Assembly (NCBI GenBank): GCA_014860575.1
Contig: JACZJK010000020.1
Location: 1-64,000 of the forward strand
Length of the DNA stretch: 64,000 bases
Direction: 5' to 3'
From: Bacteroidales bacterium
GTDB taxonomy: Bacteria > Bacteroidota > Bacteroidia > Bacteroidales > JAAYJT01
A model generated the notes under the pieces. It did not search any database, had not been told where the DNA came from, and worked only from the letters and a program-made list of their open reading frames with translations. Positions 51,064-60,643 of this stretch are shown here, piece by piece; the stretch's first letter is position 1; the number at the start of each line of letters is the position of its first letter. The position numbers were made by a program, and so were the translations under genes.

Positions 51064-53697
51064 CTAATCAATGGATTGGTTGATCGAGAAATGGAACTGT
51101 CCTTTATTGGCTGATGGCATTCCGGGTATTGGGTCGAACCCATAACCCCAGTCGAGGCCTAACAAACCGAACATGGGCAAAAATACCCTTACCCCAACAC
51201 CTGCCGAGCGTTTGAGATCAAAAGGATTAAACTCGCCGAAGTTACGCCAGGCGTTGCCTGCTTCGGCAAAACCCAGAACATAAATCGTTGCACTTGGATT
51301 AAGTGATAAAGGATATCTGACCTCCACGGTGTTCTTATTATATATAGTGGCTCCGATATTCTCGTTATTGTAACGGCCTGGTGTGAGTGATTGGTCGCTA
51401 TACCCACGGAAGGCGATGATTTCGCGCCCGTCGAAGTTGTTGTAACCCGAAAGGCCATCGCCACCTACGAAATAGCGTTCGAAGGGTATGGTGCCAATAT
51501 CGTTGTTGTAATGCCCAAGAAAACCGTATCGTGATCGCACACTAAGAACCAGATCTCCAACAATTGCCTGAAACCATGACGAGTTGATGTTCCACTTATG
51601 ATATTCAAGCCATTTAAACTTGTCTTTATCAGCCATTCCATCATAGTTTTTATTGCTGAAAAGACTATATGGCGGTGTGACTGTGAGTGCAACGGTGAAA
51701 TCGGAACCTCCGCGCGGGTAAATCGGCTGATCAACTGATTTTCGTCCAAATGTTACCCCGTAGCTGATGCTGTTAAAATCACCGGTACCGCCACCGACGG
51801 GGAGAATATTGGCATAGTTAAATAATGAATAGCGTTGCAGGGACATGGTTTGTATAAGCACAAAAAAGTCGTCGGGCCATTGTAAACGTTTTCCAAGCAT
51901 CACTGAGAACCCATCCTGTTTGAACGATCCAAACTGCGGATTGCTCTTTGCAACACCTGTTGTAAAAGTTGAGTGATAGTAAGAAACACTAAGGGAGTTG
52001 GGCTTTTTCCCACCCAGCCATGGCTCAGTAAATGAGGCGCTGTAGCTTATGTAACCCCGGCCGAAGGATTGCATCCGCAGGCTGAGTTTCTGCCCGTCGC
52101 CGCCAGGAATTGGCCGCCAGGCATCGCCTTTGAATAAATTCCGTGTCGAAAAATTATTGAACGATAAACCCAGGGTGCCAATGATACGCCCATAGCCCCA
52201 GCCACCCGACAATTCGATTTGATCAGCGGAGGTTTCTTCCACTTCATAAATAAGATCAACAGTTCCTTCGTCGGGGTTGGGAATGGGAACCGGGTTTATT
52301 TTTTCGGCGTCAAAATATTTTAATTGAGCCAGGTCGCGTGTGGATCGTATAATATCGGTACGGTTGAATAGCTGGCCGGGCCTGGTTCGCAACTCACGGA
52401 TAACAACATGGTCATTTGTTCTTGTGTTGCCCTGAATCGAAACATTATTGATGGTTGCCTGCTTGCCCTCAAAAAGGCGCATTTCAAGGTCAATGGTATC
52501 GTTTTCAACCCGCACTTCCACTGGGGTGACACGGAAAAATAAATACCCGTCGTCGAGGTAAAGGGAACTGATGTCAAGGCCTTGCGGATTATACATCAGG
52601 TTTGTTTCAAGTATTTTCTGGTTGTAGATATCCCCTTTATTGATACCCAGAACGGTGCTAAGCACTTCTGTGCTGTATTTGGTATTGCCTATCCATCTGA
52701 TATCGCCAAAATAGTATTGCGGGCCTTCATCAATTTTTAAGTCAATAGCTACAAAATTTTTGCCGGTTCGATAAACGGAATCAGAGATGATCCGTGCATC
52801 GCGATAGCCTAACTCATTGTATTTACTGATCAGGTTGCGTTTATCGGTAGCATAATCATCCTGGATCAAACGGGAAGATTTTAGAATTCGGGGCCTGATA
52901 TCTTCACTGAAAGCGTCTACTATTGCTTGACCAATGCCTTGTACATCGAGCCGCAGCGCAGATTTTCCAACATTCCGTATCAACGGTTCCATGCTGTCGA
53001 AAGGCTTAACTATCCCGCGCTCCTTGGTATCTTTGAGTTGCCGTTTTGCCTTTTTATCTGATAATGCATGATTGCCATCAATGTTGATGGTTTCGATACG
53101 GATGCGGCTTTTCTTATCAATGTTGATGATAAGTTCAACTTGGTGAATGGCAGCAGTGTCGGGAATAGAAGTGATGTCTACTTCGGTGTTCATATAGCCT
53201 TTACTGCTGAAATGATTTTTGATGATGTTTTCGGTTCTGATGATCAGATGGTCTGTTACAACATCATTGCGAACCAGTTTTATTTTGTCGCGCATATCAT
53301 CGGCTTCAGCTTTTCTTACGCCACGAAAGCTGAACCTGCTCAAACGCGGCCTTTCTTTCATGTGAAGGTTGAGGAAGATCAACTCACCTTCTACCCGGCT
53401 TGCGGTAATGCTAATATTTTCAAACAAACCCTGCAGCCAGAGTTTTTCTATAGCATCGCGGATTCTGTCGCTTGGAACTTCGATTATATCGCCTACGCTT
53501 AGTCCGGAAAGCACGATGATTACACCATGATCGAGATATTCAACACCGCTTACTGTGATTCCACCTATTGTATAGGTTGCAGGCCTGGTATAATTGATTT
53601 CAGGGAGTTCAGAGCCGATCAACACCTGTGATAACGCTGCCGGAGGGCCAATAAAGGATAGTACCAGGCAGATAGAACAAATTAACCTCAATTTCAT
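51064..53697 (-). CDS. bamA: outer membrane protein assembly factor BamA
   Basis: Omp85 protein of 877 residues: signal peptide to about 24, POTRA domains about 40-440 and a 16-strand barrel in the C-terminal 400. The conserved barrel segments are VEVRYPLS and VGVRVFLPMFGLLGLDWGYGF near 835-857 (a form of the RGF/GxD lid region) and the last strand ends in ...FHFSINQSID. It inserts beta-barrel proteins into the outer membrane. It overlaps the uppS stop by four bases. Confidence 0.93.
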   Translation of the reverse strand: MKLRLICSICLVLSFIGPPAALSQVLIGSELPEINYTRPATYTIGGITVSGVEYLDHGVIIVLSGLSVGDIIEVPSDRIRDAIEKLWLQGLFENISITASRVEGELIFLNLHMKERPRLSRFSFRGVRKAEADDMRDKIKLVRNDVVTDHLIIRTENIIKNHFSSKGYMNTEVDITSIPDTAAIHQVELIINIDKKSRIRIETINIDGNHALSDKKAKRQLKDTKERGIVKPFDSMEPLIRNVGKSALRLDVQGIGQAIVDAFSEDIRPRILKSSRLIQDDYATDKRNLISKYNELGYRDARIISDSVYRTGKNFVAIDLKIDEGPQYYFGDIRWIGNTKYSTEVLSTVLGINKGDIYNQKILETNLMYNPQGLDISSLYLDDGYLFFRVTPVEVRVENDTIDLEMRLFEGKQATINNVSIQGNTRTNDHVVIRELRTRPGQLFNRTDIIRSTRDLAQLKYFDAEKINPVPIPNPDEGTVDLIYEVEETSADQIELSGGWGYGRIIGTLGLSFNNFSTRNLFKGDAWRPIPGGDGQKLSLRMQSFGRGYISYSASFTEPWLGGKKPNSLSVSYYHSTFTTGVAKSNPQFGSFKQDGFSVMLGKRLQWPDDFFVLIQTMSLQRYSLFNYANILPVGGGTGDFNSISYGVTFGRKSVDQPIYPRGGSDFTVALTVTPPYSLFSNKNYDGMADKDKFKWLEYHKWNINSSWFQAIVGDLVLSVRSRYGFLGHYNNDIGTIPFERYFVGGDGLSGYNNFDGREIIAFRGYSDQSLTPGRYNNENIGATIYNKNTVEVRYPLSLNPSATIYVLGFAEAGNAWRNFGEFNPFDLKRSAGVGVRVFLPMFGLLGLDWGYGFDPIPGMPSANKGQFHFSINQSID

Positions 53698-54449
53698 TTT
53701 TGTTTACACTTTATAAGTTGTTCGCTCACTTTCCCGAACCGCCTCTCACGGTTTTGATAGTCAATGATGGCTTCATACAGGTCGTCTTTCCGGAAATCGG
53801 GCCAGAGTTTTGTTGTAAAATACATTTCGGTGTAAGCGCTTTGCCATAGCAGGAAATTACTGATGCGGTACTCACCGCTTGTACGTATCAGCAGCTCAGG
53901 GTCGGGAATGCCTGCCGTAGTCAGGTTTGCGGCAATCGTTTCCTGGCAGATATCGGATGGTTTAAGAACACCATCTTTTATCTGCTGGGCCAGTTGCTTA
54001 AAGGTTTCTGTAAGCTCCCAGCGACCACTGTAACTCAGCGCCAGCATAAGATCCATCCTTTTGTTGCCGGATGTTTTCTTAATTGCTTCCAGTAATTCAT
54101 CCCGGCAACGACTATCAAGTGAATTCAGGTCGCCAATTGCCTTAAGCCTTATATCATTGTCTGACAGCGTTTTTGTTTCCTGGTTAATGGTTTGAACCAG
54201 CAAATGCATCAATGCTTCAATTTCGGTAGCCGGGCGTTTCCAGTTTTCAGTTGAAAAGGCATACAGGGTCAGATATTTAATTCCGATTTCGGCGGCAGCT
54301 TCAGCGGTTTCCCTTACTGATATTACACCTTGCTCATGCCCGAAAATCCGATGCTCTCCTCGCATTTTTGCCCAACGGCCATTTCCATCCATGATGATGG
54401 CAATATGCTGTGGTAATTGGTCGGGGTTTATTTTTTCTTTTAGGCTCAT
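53694..54449 (-). CDS. uppS: isoprenyl (undecaprenyl) diphosphate synthase
   Basis: Cis-prenyltransferase of about 251 residues. The catalytic Asp is in IIMDGNGRWA near residue 17-26; YLTLYAFSTENWKRP, LALSYSGRWE and IRTSGEYRISNFLLWQ are the other family blocks. It makes the lipid carrier for peptidoglycan and surface polysaccharides. I prefer the ATG at 54449 (MSLKEKI) to that at 54467. Translationally coupled to bamA. Confidence 0.95.
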   Translation of the reverse strand: MSLKEKINPDQLPQHIAIIMDGNGRWAKMRGEHRIFGHEQGVISVRETAEAAAEIGIKYLTLYAFSTENWKRPATEIEALMHLLVQTINQETKTLSDNDIRLKAIGDLNSLDSRCRDELLEAIKKTSGNKRMDLMLALSYSGRWELTETFKQLAQQIKDGVLKPSDICQETIAANLTTAGIPDPELLIRTSGEYRISNFLLWQSAYTEMYFTTKLWPDFRKDDLYEAIIDYQNRERRFGKVSEQLIKCKQK

Positions 54450-54520
54450 CTTGCTAATTGCCGTCATCCAAAATAACGGATAAAATACAAATACACCGTG
54501 TTTTATATTGTTAAGTAATG

Positions 54521-55315
54521 TTAAAACCGCACCCTGTCCGGTTCATCGCAGTTTGCCTTTCCCTTGAAGTTAATCCTGAATACCACCGACAGGCCGGCAA
54601 AACTATACCAATCATTATCTTTTGAATTTCCCCGCTGCATTCCTTCCGTGTAATTTCCTGATGGGTCGAAAGGGGCAACAGGTTGTGGGTTCAGGTCAGC
54701 ACCAATGCCCAATGCCTGTGATGAATAGGTTGTGCTCACATCATCGAGGTAATCCGTAGTTGTTTTTCGCATGCCCCACTCTAATGTCAGGCCAATTTTG
54801 CTGGTAAGGCTATATTTTAATCCGATGCCAAATGGAAACGTCATAGCAAACTGTGAGTAAGAGTTGCCTTCGGTTTGCAGTTCGCGCAGGCTGTATTGCG
54901 TGCCACCGTAAGTTGCCTGCGGATCGAACATAAATGCTCCGACTCCGCCGAAAATGTAAGGAGTAACATAGTTGTGGCTGCTTCCGGTAAAGTAATCCAA
55001 AAAGTTAAACTCCATCATTACTGACAGTTCATAAATGTCGGATTCAAAATTGATGGCTCTTTCTTCACGGTATTTGGTTAATAGATCGTCGCCTATAACC
55101 AGTCCTCTTAACAGGTTGGCTTTCACAGCAACCCTGTTATTAAAGTTATACCTGTAAACCAAACCATAGGCTGGTTGTATAAGTTCGAAAGGCTTATCAG
55201 GATTCAGATCTCCCATATAATAAGATACCCCACCAAAAGCCCCGAGTTCAATTTTCTGTGCATTTGATGCATAAAAAATGCTGGCAAGGAGCAGTGCTAC
55301 AAGATATTTTTTCAT
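54521..55315 (-). CDS. DUF6089 outer-membrane beta-barrel protein
   Basis: Protein of 264 residues with signal peptide (MKKYLVALLLASIFYASNAQ) and a barrel starting KIELGAFGGVSYYMGDLNP, the typical DUF6089 opening. The body has alternating hydrophobic strands and a C-terminal VVFRINFKGKANC... segment. In this phylum the gene lies between nadK and uppS, as here. Function unknown; probably outer-membrane. Confidence 0.85.
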   Translation of the reverse strand: MKKYLVALLLASIFYASNAQKIELGAFGGVSYYMGDLNPDKPFELIQPAYGLVYRYNFNNRVAVKANLLRGLVIGDDLLTKYREERAINFESDIYELSVMMEFNFLDYFTGSSHNYVTPYIFGGVGAFMFDPQATYGGTQYSLRELQTEGNSYSQFAMTFPFGIGLKYSLTSKIGLTLEWGMRKTTTDYLDDVSTTYSSQALGIGADLNPQPVAPFDPSGNYTEGMQRGNSKDNDWYSFAGLSVVFRINFKGKANCDEPDRVRF

Positions 55316-55376
55316 TTTATTTTGAGGGCGCTAAATTACCACTTTTATCTTCACAACAAAGGGTAACGGGTTTGAT

Positions 55377-56255
55377 TCAGTTCCTTATGTCCTGACCCCA
55401 GCTCAGCTTCTCGCGAATGGTGCGAAAGAAGTATTGATCTTTCATCTGAAGAAGGTTGATGCGGAAGTTGGCCTTGCGCACCAGAAGTTCAGTTTCCGGA
55501 TGTATCACCTCTGAGCGGGAATCAAGGCTCACAAGATATTCTTTTTCACGACCCTCTACCTTGATGCGGATAATGCTTTTATCGGGAATAACGACAGGCC
55601 TTACGGTTAAATTGTGTGTGGCAATTGGTGTGATTACGAAATTAGCAGCATCGGGTGCGATGATTGGGCCATTGCATGATAATGAATAAGCGGTTGATCC
55701 GGTAGGTGTGGAAATGATCAGTCCATCGGCCCAATAGGCATGCAGGAATTTCTCATCCACATAAACATGGATCAGAATCATGGAGGATGTATCTTTCTTA
55801 TTAATGGTGAGTTCATTCAATGCAAAGTTCAGTTCGCCAAAAAGATTTCCGGAAGTTTCAAGGCTGAGCAATTCCCGTGAATCCAGCACATATTCACCGC
55901 TGACGATTGCATCAATAGCCGGAATAATATCTTTTTTTGAGATGCTTGATAAAAATCCCATTCTGCCCAGGTTGATACCCATAACCGGTATACCTGAATC
56001 GCGCACAAGTGTTAGTGTGTCAAGCAGCGTACCGTCGCCACCGATTGAAAAGAGAAAGTCAGCTTTATCCTTCAGCACATCCTTGCTTGTGAAAAGTGCC
56101 GGATTGTCACCCAGATCAATCTCAGATCGCAAGACTTCATAAAAAGGCTTGTAAATTATGTAGCTGATCTGGTGATGGCTGAATCTTTCAAACAATGGTT
56201 TAAGGCAAGCGATGCCTTCGCTATCGGCTGATTTCCCGTATAATGCTATTCTCAT
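55377..56255 (-). CDS. nadK: NAD kinase
   Basis: Enzyme of 292 residues that phosphorylates NAD to NADP. GGDGTLLDTL (near 73-82), NELTINKKDTSSM near 149 and TPTGSTAYSLSCNGP near 182-196 are the family motifs. Start MRIALYGKSADSEG is typical of Bacteroidota NadK. First gene of the nadK-DUF6089-uppS-bamA-ompH run; upstream is a 315-base repeat-filled gap. Confidence 0.94.
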   Translation of the reverse strand: MRIALYGKSADSEGIACLKPLFERFSHHQISYIIYKPFYEVLRSEIDLGDNPALFTSKDVLKDKADFLFSIGGDGTLLDTLTLVRDSGIPVMGINLGRMGFLSSISKKDIIPAIDAIVSGEYVLDSRELLSLETSGNLFGELNFALNELTINKKDTSSMILIHVYVDEKFLHAYWADGLIISTPTGSTAYSLSCNGPIIAPDAANFVITPIATHNLTVRPVVIPDKSIIRIKVEGREKEYLVSLDSRSEVIHPETELLVRKANFRINLLQMKDQYFFRTIREKLSWGQDIRN

Positions 56256-56328
56256 ACGCTTATTTGGTTAAATGTATGCAAGGGATTGATAGTGCAAGAT
56301 TACGAAAAATTGTTTTGTTGTGTGATTT

Positions 56329-56575
56329 GTCGATTGGTCAACTGGTCAACTGGTCAATTGGTTGATTGGTTGCAGTGATGCAGTGATGGAGTGTTGTACT
56401 AAGTACCAGGATTGCGGACTTCAGTTTTTGCCAACTGTTATTTGCCAACTGCCAACTTTTTTCTTGGGATTTTGAATTTTGGACTTGGGTCTTGGTTCTT
56501 TTCTCTTTTCTCTTGATTCTCGTCTCTTGTCTCTTGGGTCTTTGATTTTGAGACTTGGGATTTGGGACTTTCAAA
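56329..56575. repeat. word-repeat tract between nadK and Omp85-like gene
   Basis: It begins with GGTCAACTGGTCAACTGGTC, passes through GCAGTGATGCAGTGATG, and ends in C/T-rich TTGTCTCTTGGGTC and GACTTGGGATTTGGGAC words. It reaches the stop codon of the Omp85-like gene. Together with 56256-56328 it leaves no space for a gene. Confidence 0.65.
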
Positions 56576-58064
56576 TGGGCGCCAGGAAGTGCACGAAGAA
56601 ACCGTATTCACCGAAATGGTTCACAGAGTATTCCATCCGCATGACCCGATCATAGTATGTTACCACATCAAAACCTACTCCATTTCCCCAGAGCAAACGG
56701 TTGGGCAACTGGTTCGCAGAATTATCGTTTCCGGGTTCGTAAACAAAACCAATGTCGGAATGAATGCCCAGAAAAAGTGACAAATGTAATTTGCTGAATT
56801 TTTCCGACCTGATAAATGGCAATTGAATGACAACCGGCTTAAGGATTTGATATTTAAGATTTGTTTTCAAGAGGCCTGCATGCGTTCCATCCACAACATA
56901 ATACTCGTACCCCCTTACAAAATCATACATATAGCCGAGTGAACGGCTCATAAAATAAGGTTGTTCGGAAGAAAATGAGAGCTTTGCTGTAGCACCCGTC
57001 AGCAGATACCATCGCTCGTGTAATGGAAGGTAACGTTTATAACTTGAACTCACATTGAGAACATTCAGCTTGCTGTTCTGCAAAATTCCAAGTCCGTGTT
57101 TTGAGACTACCAGGTCGTAGTAATAACCTGAGGTAGGGTAATATTTCAGGTTGCGGTGATCGCTGCGGAATTCATACACCAGGCTTAGGAAACGTGGCGA
57201 TGTATTGTTGTTAATATAAAAATCAGGATTTAGACTGTAAATTGTATCAGTAAAATGAAATTGACTGAATTGCAGTAAAAGACTGTGGCTTTGATGGATT
57301 TGGGGGCGAAAAAACAAACTGCCATTAACAATAAAATCCCTCATGGTATATTTTCTGGGGTCATCAAAATATACAAGCAGGTCGTTGCTGGTGGCATAAG
57401 CGAGTTCATGCCTGCGGCTAAAAGAAAAACCCAGTCCAAAGCCCAGCGTTTGCGCCTTGTTTAAATTGGGCTTAAGGTAGTTCAGTGCAAAAGCCTGGCT
57501 GTAACCTGCCAGCACAAGCGCCTGGAGCAATTCACGACGCCCGCGGAAATTATTGTGGTTCAGAAAGATGCCGTAGTTGAGTCGCGAAAAATCCCGACTT
57601 TCCCACCACTCATTGAAGTTGCGGTCGGCAAGTTCAACCACAGGGATTGGCCATATATACCATCTTTCAACAAAGCGGAAAGTGATATCAATAATATTTG
57701 CGTTGCCTTCGCGTACTGATGTTTCAATTTCAACAAAATTGAAAAGTGATGTGTTAAGCAGGTTTTGCCTGCTTTGGATCAGGAATTCCGACCAGTTATC
57801 GGAAGAAATTGAATCATTGCTGCGGAATAAGATTTCGCGGTAAATAATGCCCGGTTGCGTAATCTTATTTCCAACCAGACTGATGGTTCCCACAGTAATA
57901 TATGACGCTTCCTGAGTTTCTTGCGGTTCATTACTCAAAGCATCTGCATTGATACTAAAAGCAATAATGAACGACAGGAGCAGGGTTGAAAAGGGGAAAT
58001 TATTTGCAGGATTTACCCTGAGATAGCGTAGACTGAACAGCATGATTACGGAAGTTCGGTTCAA
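56571..58064 (-). CDS. Omp85/TamA-like outer-membrane protein with short POTRA region
   Basis: Protein of 497 residues: N-terminal signal region within the first 45 (hydrophobic NNFPFSTLLLSFIIAFS), one POTRA-like domain about 55-135 (VGTISLVGNKITQPGIIYRE...), then a C-terminal barrel of about 350 residues ending ...HFGEYGFFVHFLAPI. Too short for BamA; perhaps a patatin-less surface-antigen or TamA-like translocator. It overlaps the CBS gene by four bases and appears inserted between CBS and nadK. Confidence 0.78.
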   Translation of the reverse strand: MNRTSVIMLFSLRYLRVNPANNFPFSTLLLSFIIAFSINADALSNEPQETQEASYITVGTISLVGNKITQPGIIYREILFRSNDSISSDNWSEFLIQSRQNLLNTSLFNFVEIETSVREGNANIIDITFRFVERWYIWPIPVVELADRNFNEWWESRDFSRLNYGIFLNHNNFRGRRELLQALVLAGYSQAFALNYLKPNLNKAQTLGFGLGFSFSRRHELAYATSNDLLVYFDDPRKYTMRDFIVNGSLFFRPQIHQSHSLLLQFSQFHFTDTIYSLNPDFYINNNTSPRFLSLVYEFRSDHRNLKYYPTSGYYYDLVVSKHGLGILQNSKLNVLNVSSSYKRYLPLHERWYLLTGATAKLSFSSEQPYFMSRSLGYMYDFVRGYEYYVVDGTHAGLLKTNLKYQILKPVVIQLPFIRSEKFSKLHLSLFLGIHSDIGFVYEPGNDNSANQLPNRLLWGNGVGFDVVTYYDRVMRMEYSVNHFGEYGFFVHFLAPI

Positions 58065-58723
58065 ACGTTCAGATAAGTCATCAGTTGATCATAACGGTCT
58101 TTCAGGTCGTCGTAATAGGAAGCTTCTCCGTAAGTGGCTTTAATAATATAGTTGTAACGGTTAAAGGTTTGCAGTATCGGGCCAAGTTCCATGCGGTTGA
58201 TCTTAATGGAAATTTCCATCAGGGTGCTTTCAGGAACCGAGGTGATAAACATGCTGAGGATGGTGGCATCGTTTGATTCAATGATCTGGGTGATCTCGGA
58301 TAAGGAATAATCAGTATAGTTCCGCTCCAGCACAATCACTGAACCTGGATTTTGAATCGAAGCTATTGAGGCAAAACTTTGCATCAGCCCTTCTAATGTT
58401 ATCACACCAACATACTGGTTTTTATCATCCAGCACCGGAAGCAGGGTGAGTTTATGCTCGGAAAACAAATTTAATACTTCAAAAACATGACGAAGCTCGT
58501 CAACGTAAGGTTTTGGAAGGGTTAACGCATGCGAACCGATGGCTTCCTCAAAGTGGCTATTGCCATAGATGTCATCTTCTGAAAGCAGGCCAATATATTC
58601 CGAACCATCCACCACCGGCAAATGTGCAACCCTGAACTCATCCATCCAGCTTAGGGCCTGTATAAAAGTGTCGTCCGGTCTTACCGGCAAAATGGCATCT
58701 GAAATCAGGTCTTTGGCGATCAT
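58061..58723 (-). CDS. CBS-domain protein
   Basis: Protein of 220 residues with two CBS motifs in tandem (about 1-60, LISDAILPVRPDDTFIQAL..., and about 70-130) and a C-terminal part of about 75 residues that resembles an ACT-like fold (SLSEITQIIESNDATILSMF). CBS pairs bind adenine nucleotides and sense energy state. It is the first gene of the minus-strand envelope block, in the position conserved in this phylum. Confidence 0.85.
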   Translation of the reverse strand: MIAKDLISDAILPVRPDDTFIQALSWMDEFRVAHLPVVDGSEYIGLLSEDDIYGNSHFEEAIGSHALTLPKPYVDELRHVFEVLNLFSEHKLTLLPVLDDKNQYVGVITLEGLMQSFASIASIQNPGSVIVLERNYTDYSLSEITQIIESNDATILSMFITSVPESTLMEISIKINRMELGPILQTFNRYNYIIKATYGEASYYDDLKDRYDQLMTYLNV

Positions 58724-58748
58724 TGAGGTGTATTTGGGTTTTATTATG

Positions 58749-58756
58749 CAAACCTA
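58749..58756 (-). promoter_or_regulatory. -7 element of CBS/envelope operon
   Basis: CAAACCTA reads TAGGTTTG on the minus strand (TAnnTTTG), 26 bases upstream of the CBS ATG. Confidence 0.55.
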
Positions 58757-58779
58757 ACACTTTTGAACCACATGCAGCC

Positions 58780-58955
58780 TTCTACCAATATTTTGTTCCT
58801 GGCGGAGAGGATGTCTCAAAACGTTAAATCTTGTCATCCTGAACGAAGTGAAGGATCTCATTTGTCTGTATGCTAGATTCTTCTCCGCCGCGGCGGATCA
58901 AAATGACAAAAAAGCAAACTCCCAAGTTTTGAGACAGCCTCCGTTATTGGTAGAA
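58780..58955. mobile_element. MITE-like palindromic element in divergent promoter region
   Basis: Outer arms TTCTACCAATA (58780-58790) and TATTGGTAGAA (58945-58955) are exact complements; inner arms AGGATGTCTCAAAACGTT (58808-58825) and AAGTTTTGAGACAGCCTCC (58924-58942) pair closely. Inside is a further stem: GTCATCCTGAACGAAGTGA with AGGATCT, opposed by AGATTCTT and ATGAC. No coding capacity. I cannot define a target-site duplication. Confidence 0.65.
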
Positions 58956-59077
58956 AAAATTAGCCCACGCAAATCTTAAACCCGCCAGAGGCGGGCGACT
59001 TATCTCCTGTATTTCAGAATAATCATGCTATTTCACCCGGACTTGATGTTTTTTAAATTTAACACTCACCCTTCACT

Positions 59078-59085
59078 TAACTTTG
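59078..59085 (+). promoter_or_regulatory. -7 element of FAD-dependent protein gene
   Basis: TAACTTTG fits TAnnTTTG, 27 bases before the ATG at 59105. Confidence 0.55.
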
Positions 59086-59104
59086 CAACTTATTTCTATT
59101 GACT

Positions 59105-60643
59105 ATGGGTTTCAAACAAATAACTGTTAAAGTTGCTACAGACTACAACGAAGAGTCATTGCGTAAGATCATTGGCAACAATCTCGGGATCAGAAAGTTT
59201 TCTTTCCAGGTTGAAGGCAAAAGCCTGGATGCCAGGAACAGAAGCCGTATACACTGGCTGCTGCAAGTAGCAGTAGTTTCTGATGAACTCAAAGGAGGAG
59301 AAATACCCCGCGTTGAATCACTTAAAATCCCTTACCGCAAATGGCAAAAAGAAATTCTGGTGGTGGGCAGCGGCCCGGCTGGGTTTTTCTGCGCGTTTGT
59401 GTTGCAAAAGGCGGGGTTCAACACCACATTGATTGAGCGCGGTTCGGAAGTATTGAAAAGGAGCCGCAGCATTTTAAGTTTCGAGCGCAATGCTGATTTT
59501 GATCCAATAAACAATTATGCTTTCGGCGAAGGCGGTGCGGGAACTTTCTCGGATGGCAAGCTTACTTCGCGATCCAAACATATTTCCCTGGAACGTCAGT
59601 TCATTCTTTCGAGCTATATCCAGGCCGGTGCACCTGATGAAATTGCTTATATGACTTATCCTCACCTTGGAACCGACAACCTGAAGAAAATTGTTAAGTA
59701 CCTGCGAACCGAGTATGAAAACCTTGGTGGGAAAATGATGTTTGAAACTATGCTTGAAGATATTCGGGTGAAAGATGGCAAAGTAACCGAAGCAATCACT
59801 TCAGCGGGAGTAATTCCGCTTGATGCATTATTTATCGCCCCCGGCCATTCGGCTTACGAGACTTACCGCATGCTTATGCGCCGTGGTGTTGCTTTCCGAA
59901 CCAAGAATTTCGCCATTGGCAGCCGCATGGAACACCCGCAGGAAATCATCAACCTGGCGCAATGGGGCAAGGCAAAATTACCGGGAGTGAAAGCTGCAGA
60001 ATACCGGCTGACTTCCCAGGCGGATGGTAAGCACCAGGTTTATTCTTTTTGTATGTGCCCGGGAGGCATGGTTGTTCCGGCAACGGCTTATGCCGGATCA
60101 AACATTGTAAACGGCATGAGCTATTTTAAACGCGATGGCCGTTTTGCCAATGCCGCCTGCGTTGCAGGCATACACCCCGATGAGCTTGCCGGAAAAGAAC
60201 TCACACCTTTTGAAGCCCTTGACTGGCTTGGAAATCTTGAAAAGCATTTTTTTCAATATTCTAAAGGCTATGCTGCGCCAGCCTGCAGCATCAATGATTT
60301 TATTGAAGGGAAGAGCCGCAAATCTAACCTTGAAAGCAGCTTCCCGCTGGGATTGAAACCAGCGCCTTTGTGGGAACTCCTGCCCAAAAATGTAGTCAAA
60401 GCAATGCGCGCCGGCCTGATTGATTTTTCCAGAAAAATGAAAGGTTTTGAAACCGGCAATCTTATAGGCCTCGAAAGCAAAACCTCATCGCCCATTCAGG
60501 TTATCCGGGAAGCAGGCGGATTATGTTTAGGTTTTGAGAACCTTTATCTGATAGGCGAAGGCAGCGGCTATGCGGGAGGGATCATTTCGAGTGCAGCGGA
60601 TGGGGTGAAGGCGGGGATGGGGCTTTTAGAAAAGGAACAGTAG
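59105..60643 (+). CDS. FAD-dependent dehydrogenase family protein (COG2509-like)
   Basis: Flavoprotein of 512 residues. An N-terminal domain of about 80 residues (with RNRSRIHWLLQV) precedes the Rossmann FAD motif VVGSGPAGFFCA near 80-91; EGGAGTFSDGKLTSRSK near 140-156 and GEGSGYAGGIISSAADG at the C-terminus are characteristic. It belongs to a widespread uncharacterised family. ATG 59105 preferred to a TTG at 59099. No partner gene is evident. Confidence 0.85.
   Translation: MGFKQITVKVATDYNEESLRKIIGNNLGIRKFSFQVEGKSLDARNRSRIHWLLQVAVVSDELKGGEIPRVESLKIPYRKWQKEILVVGSGPAGFFCAFVLQKAGFNTTLIERGSEVLKRSRSILSFERNADFDPINNYAFGEGGAGTFSDGKLTSRSKHISLERQFILSSYIQAGAPDEIAYMTYPHLGTDNLKKIVKYLRTEYENLGGKMMFETMLEDIRVKDGKVTEAITSAGVIPLDALFIAPGHSAYETYRMLMRRGVAFRTKNFAIGSRMEHPQEIINLAQWGKAKLPGVKAAEYRLTSQADGKHQVYSFCMCPGGMVVPATAYAGSNIVNGMSYFKRDGRFANAACVAGIHPDELAGKELTPFEALDWLGNLEKHFFQYSKGYAAPACSINDFIEGKSRKSNLESSFPLGLKPAPLWELLPKNVVKAMRAGLIDFSRKMKGFETGNLIGLESKTSSPIQVIREAGGLCLGFENLYLIGEGSGYAGGIISSAADGVKAGMGLLEKEQ

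Noticed and set aside
58780-58955. tRNA or structured RNA gene
   Set aside because: The folded shape is explained by nested terminal inverted repeats; no tRNA or rRNA signature was found anywhere in the window.
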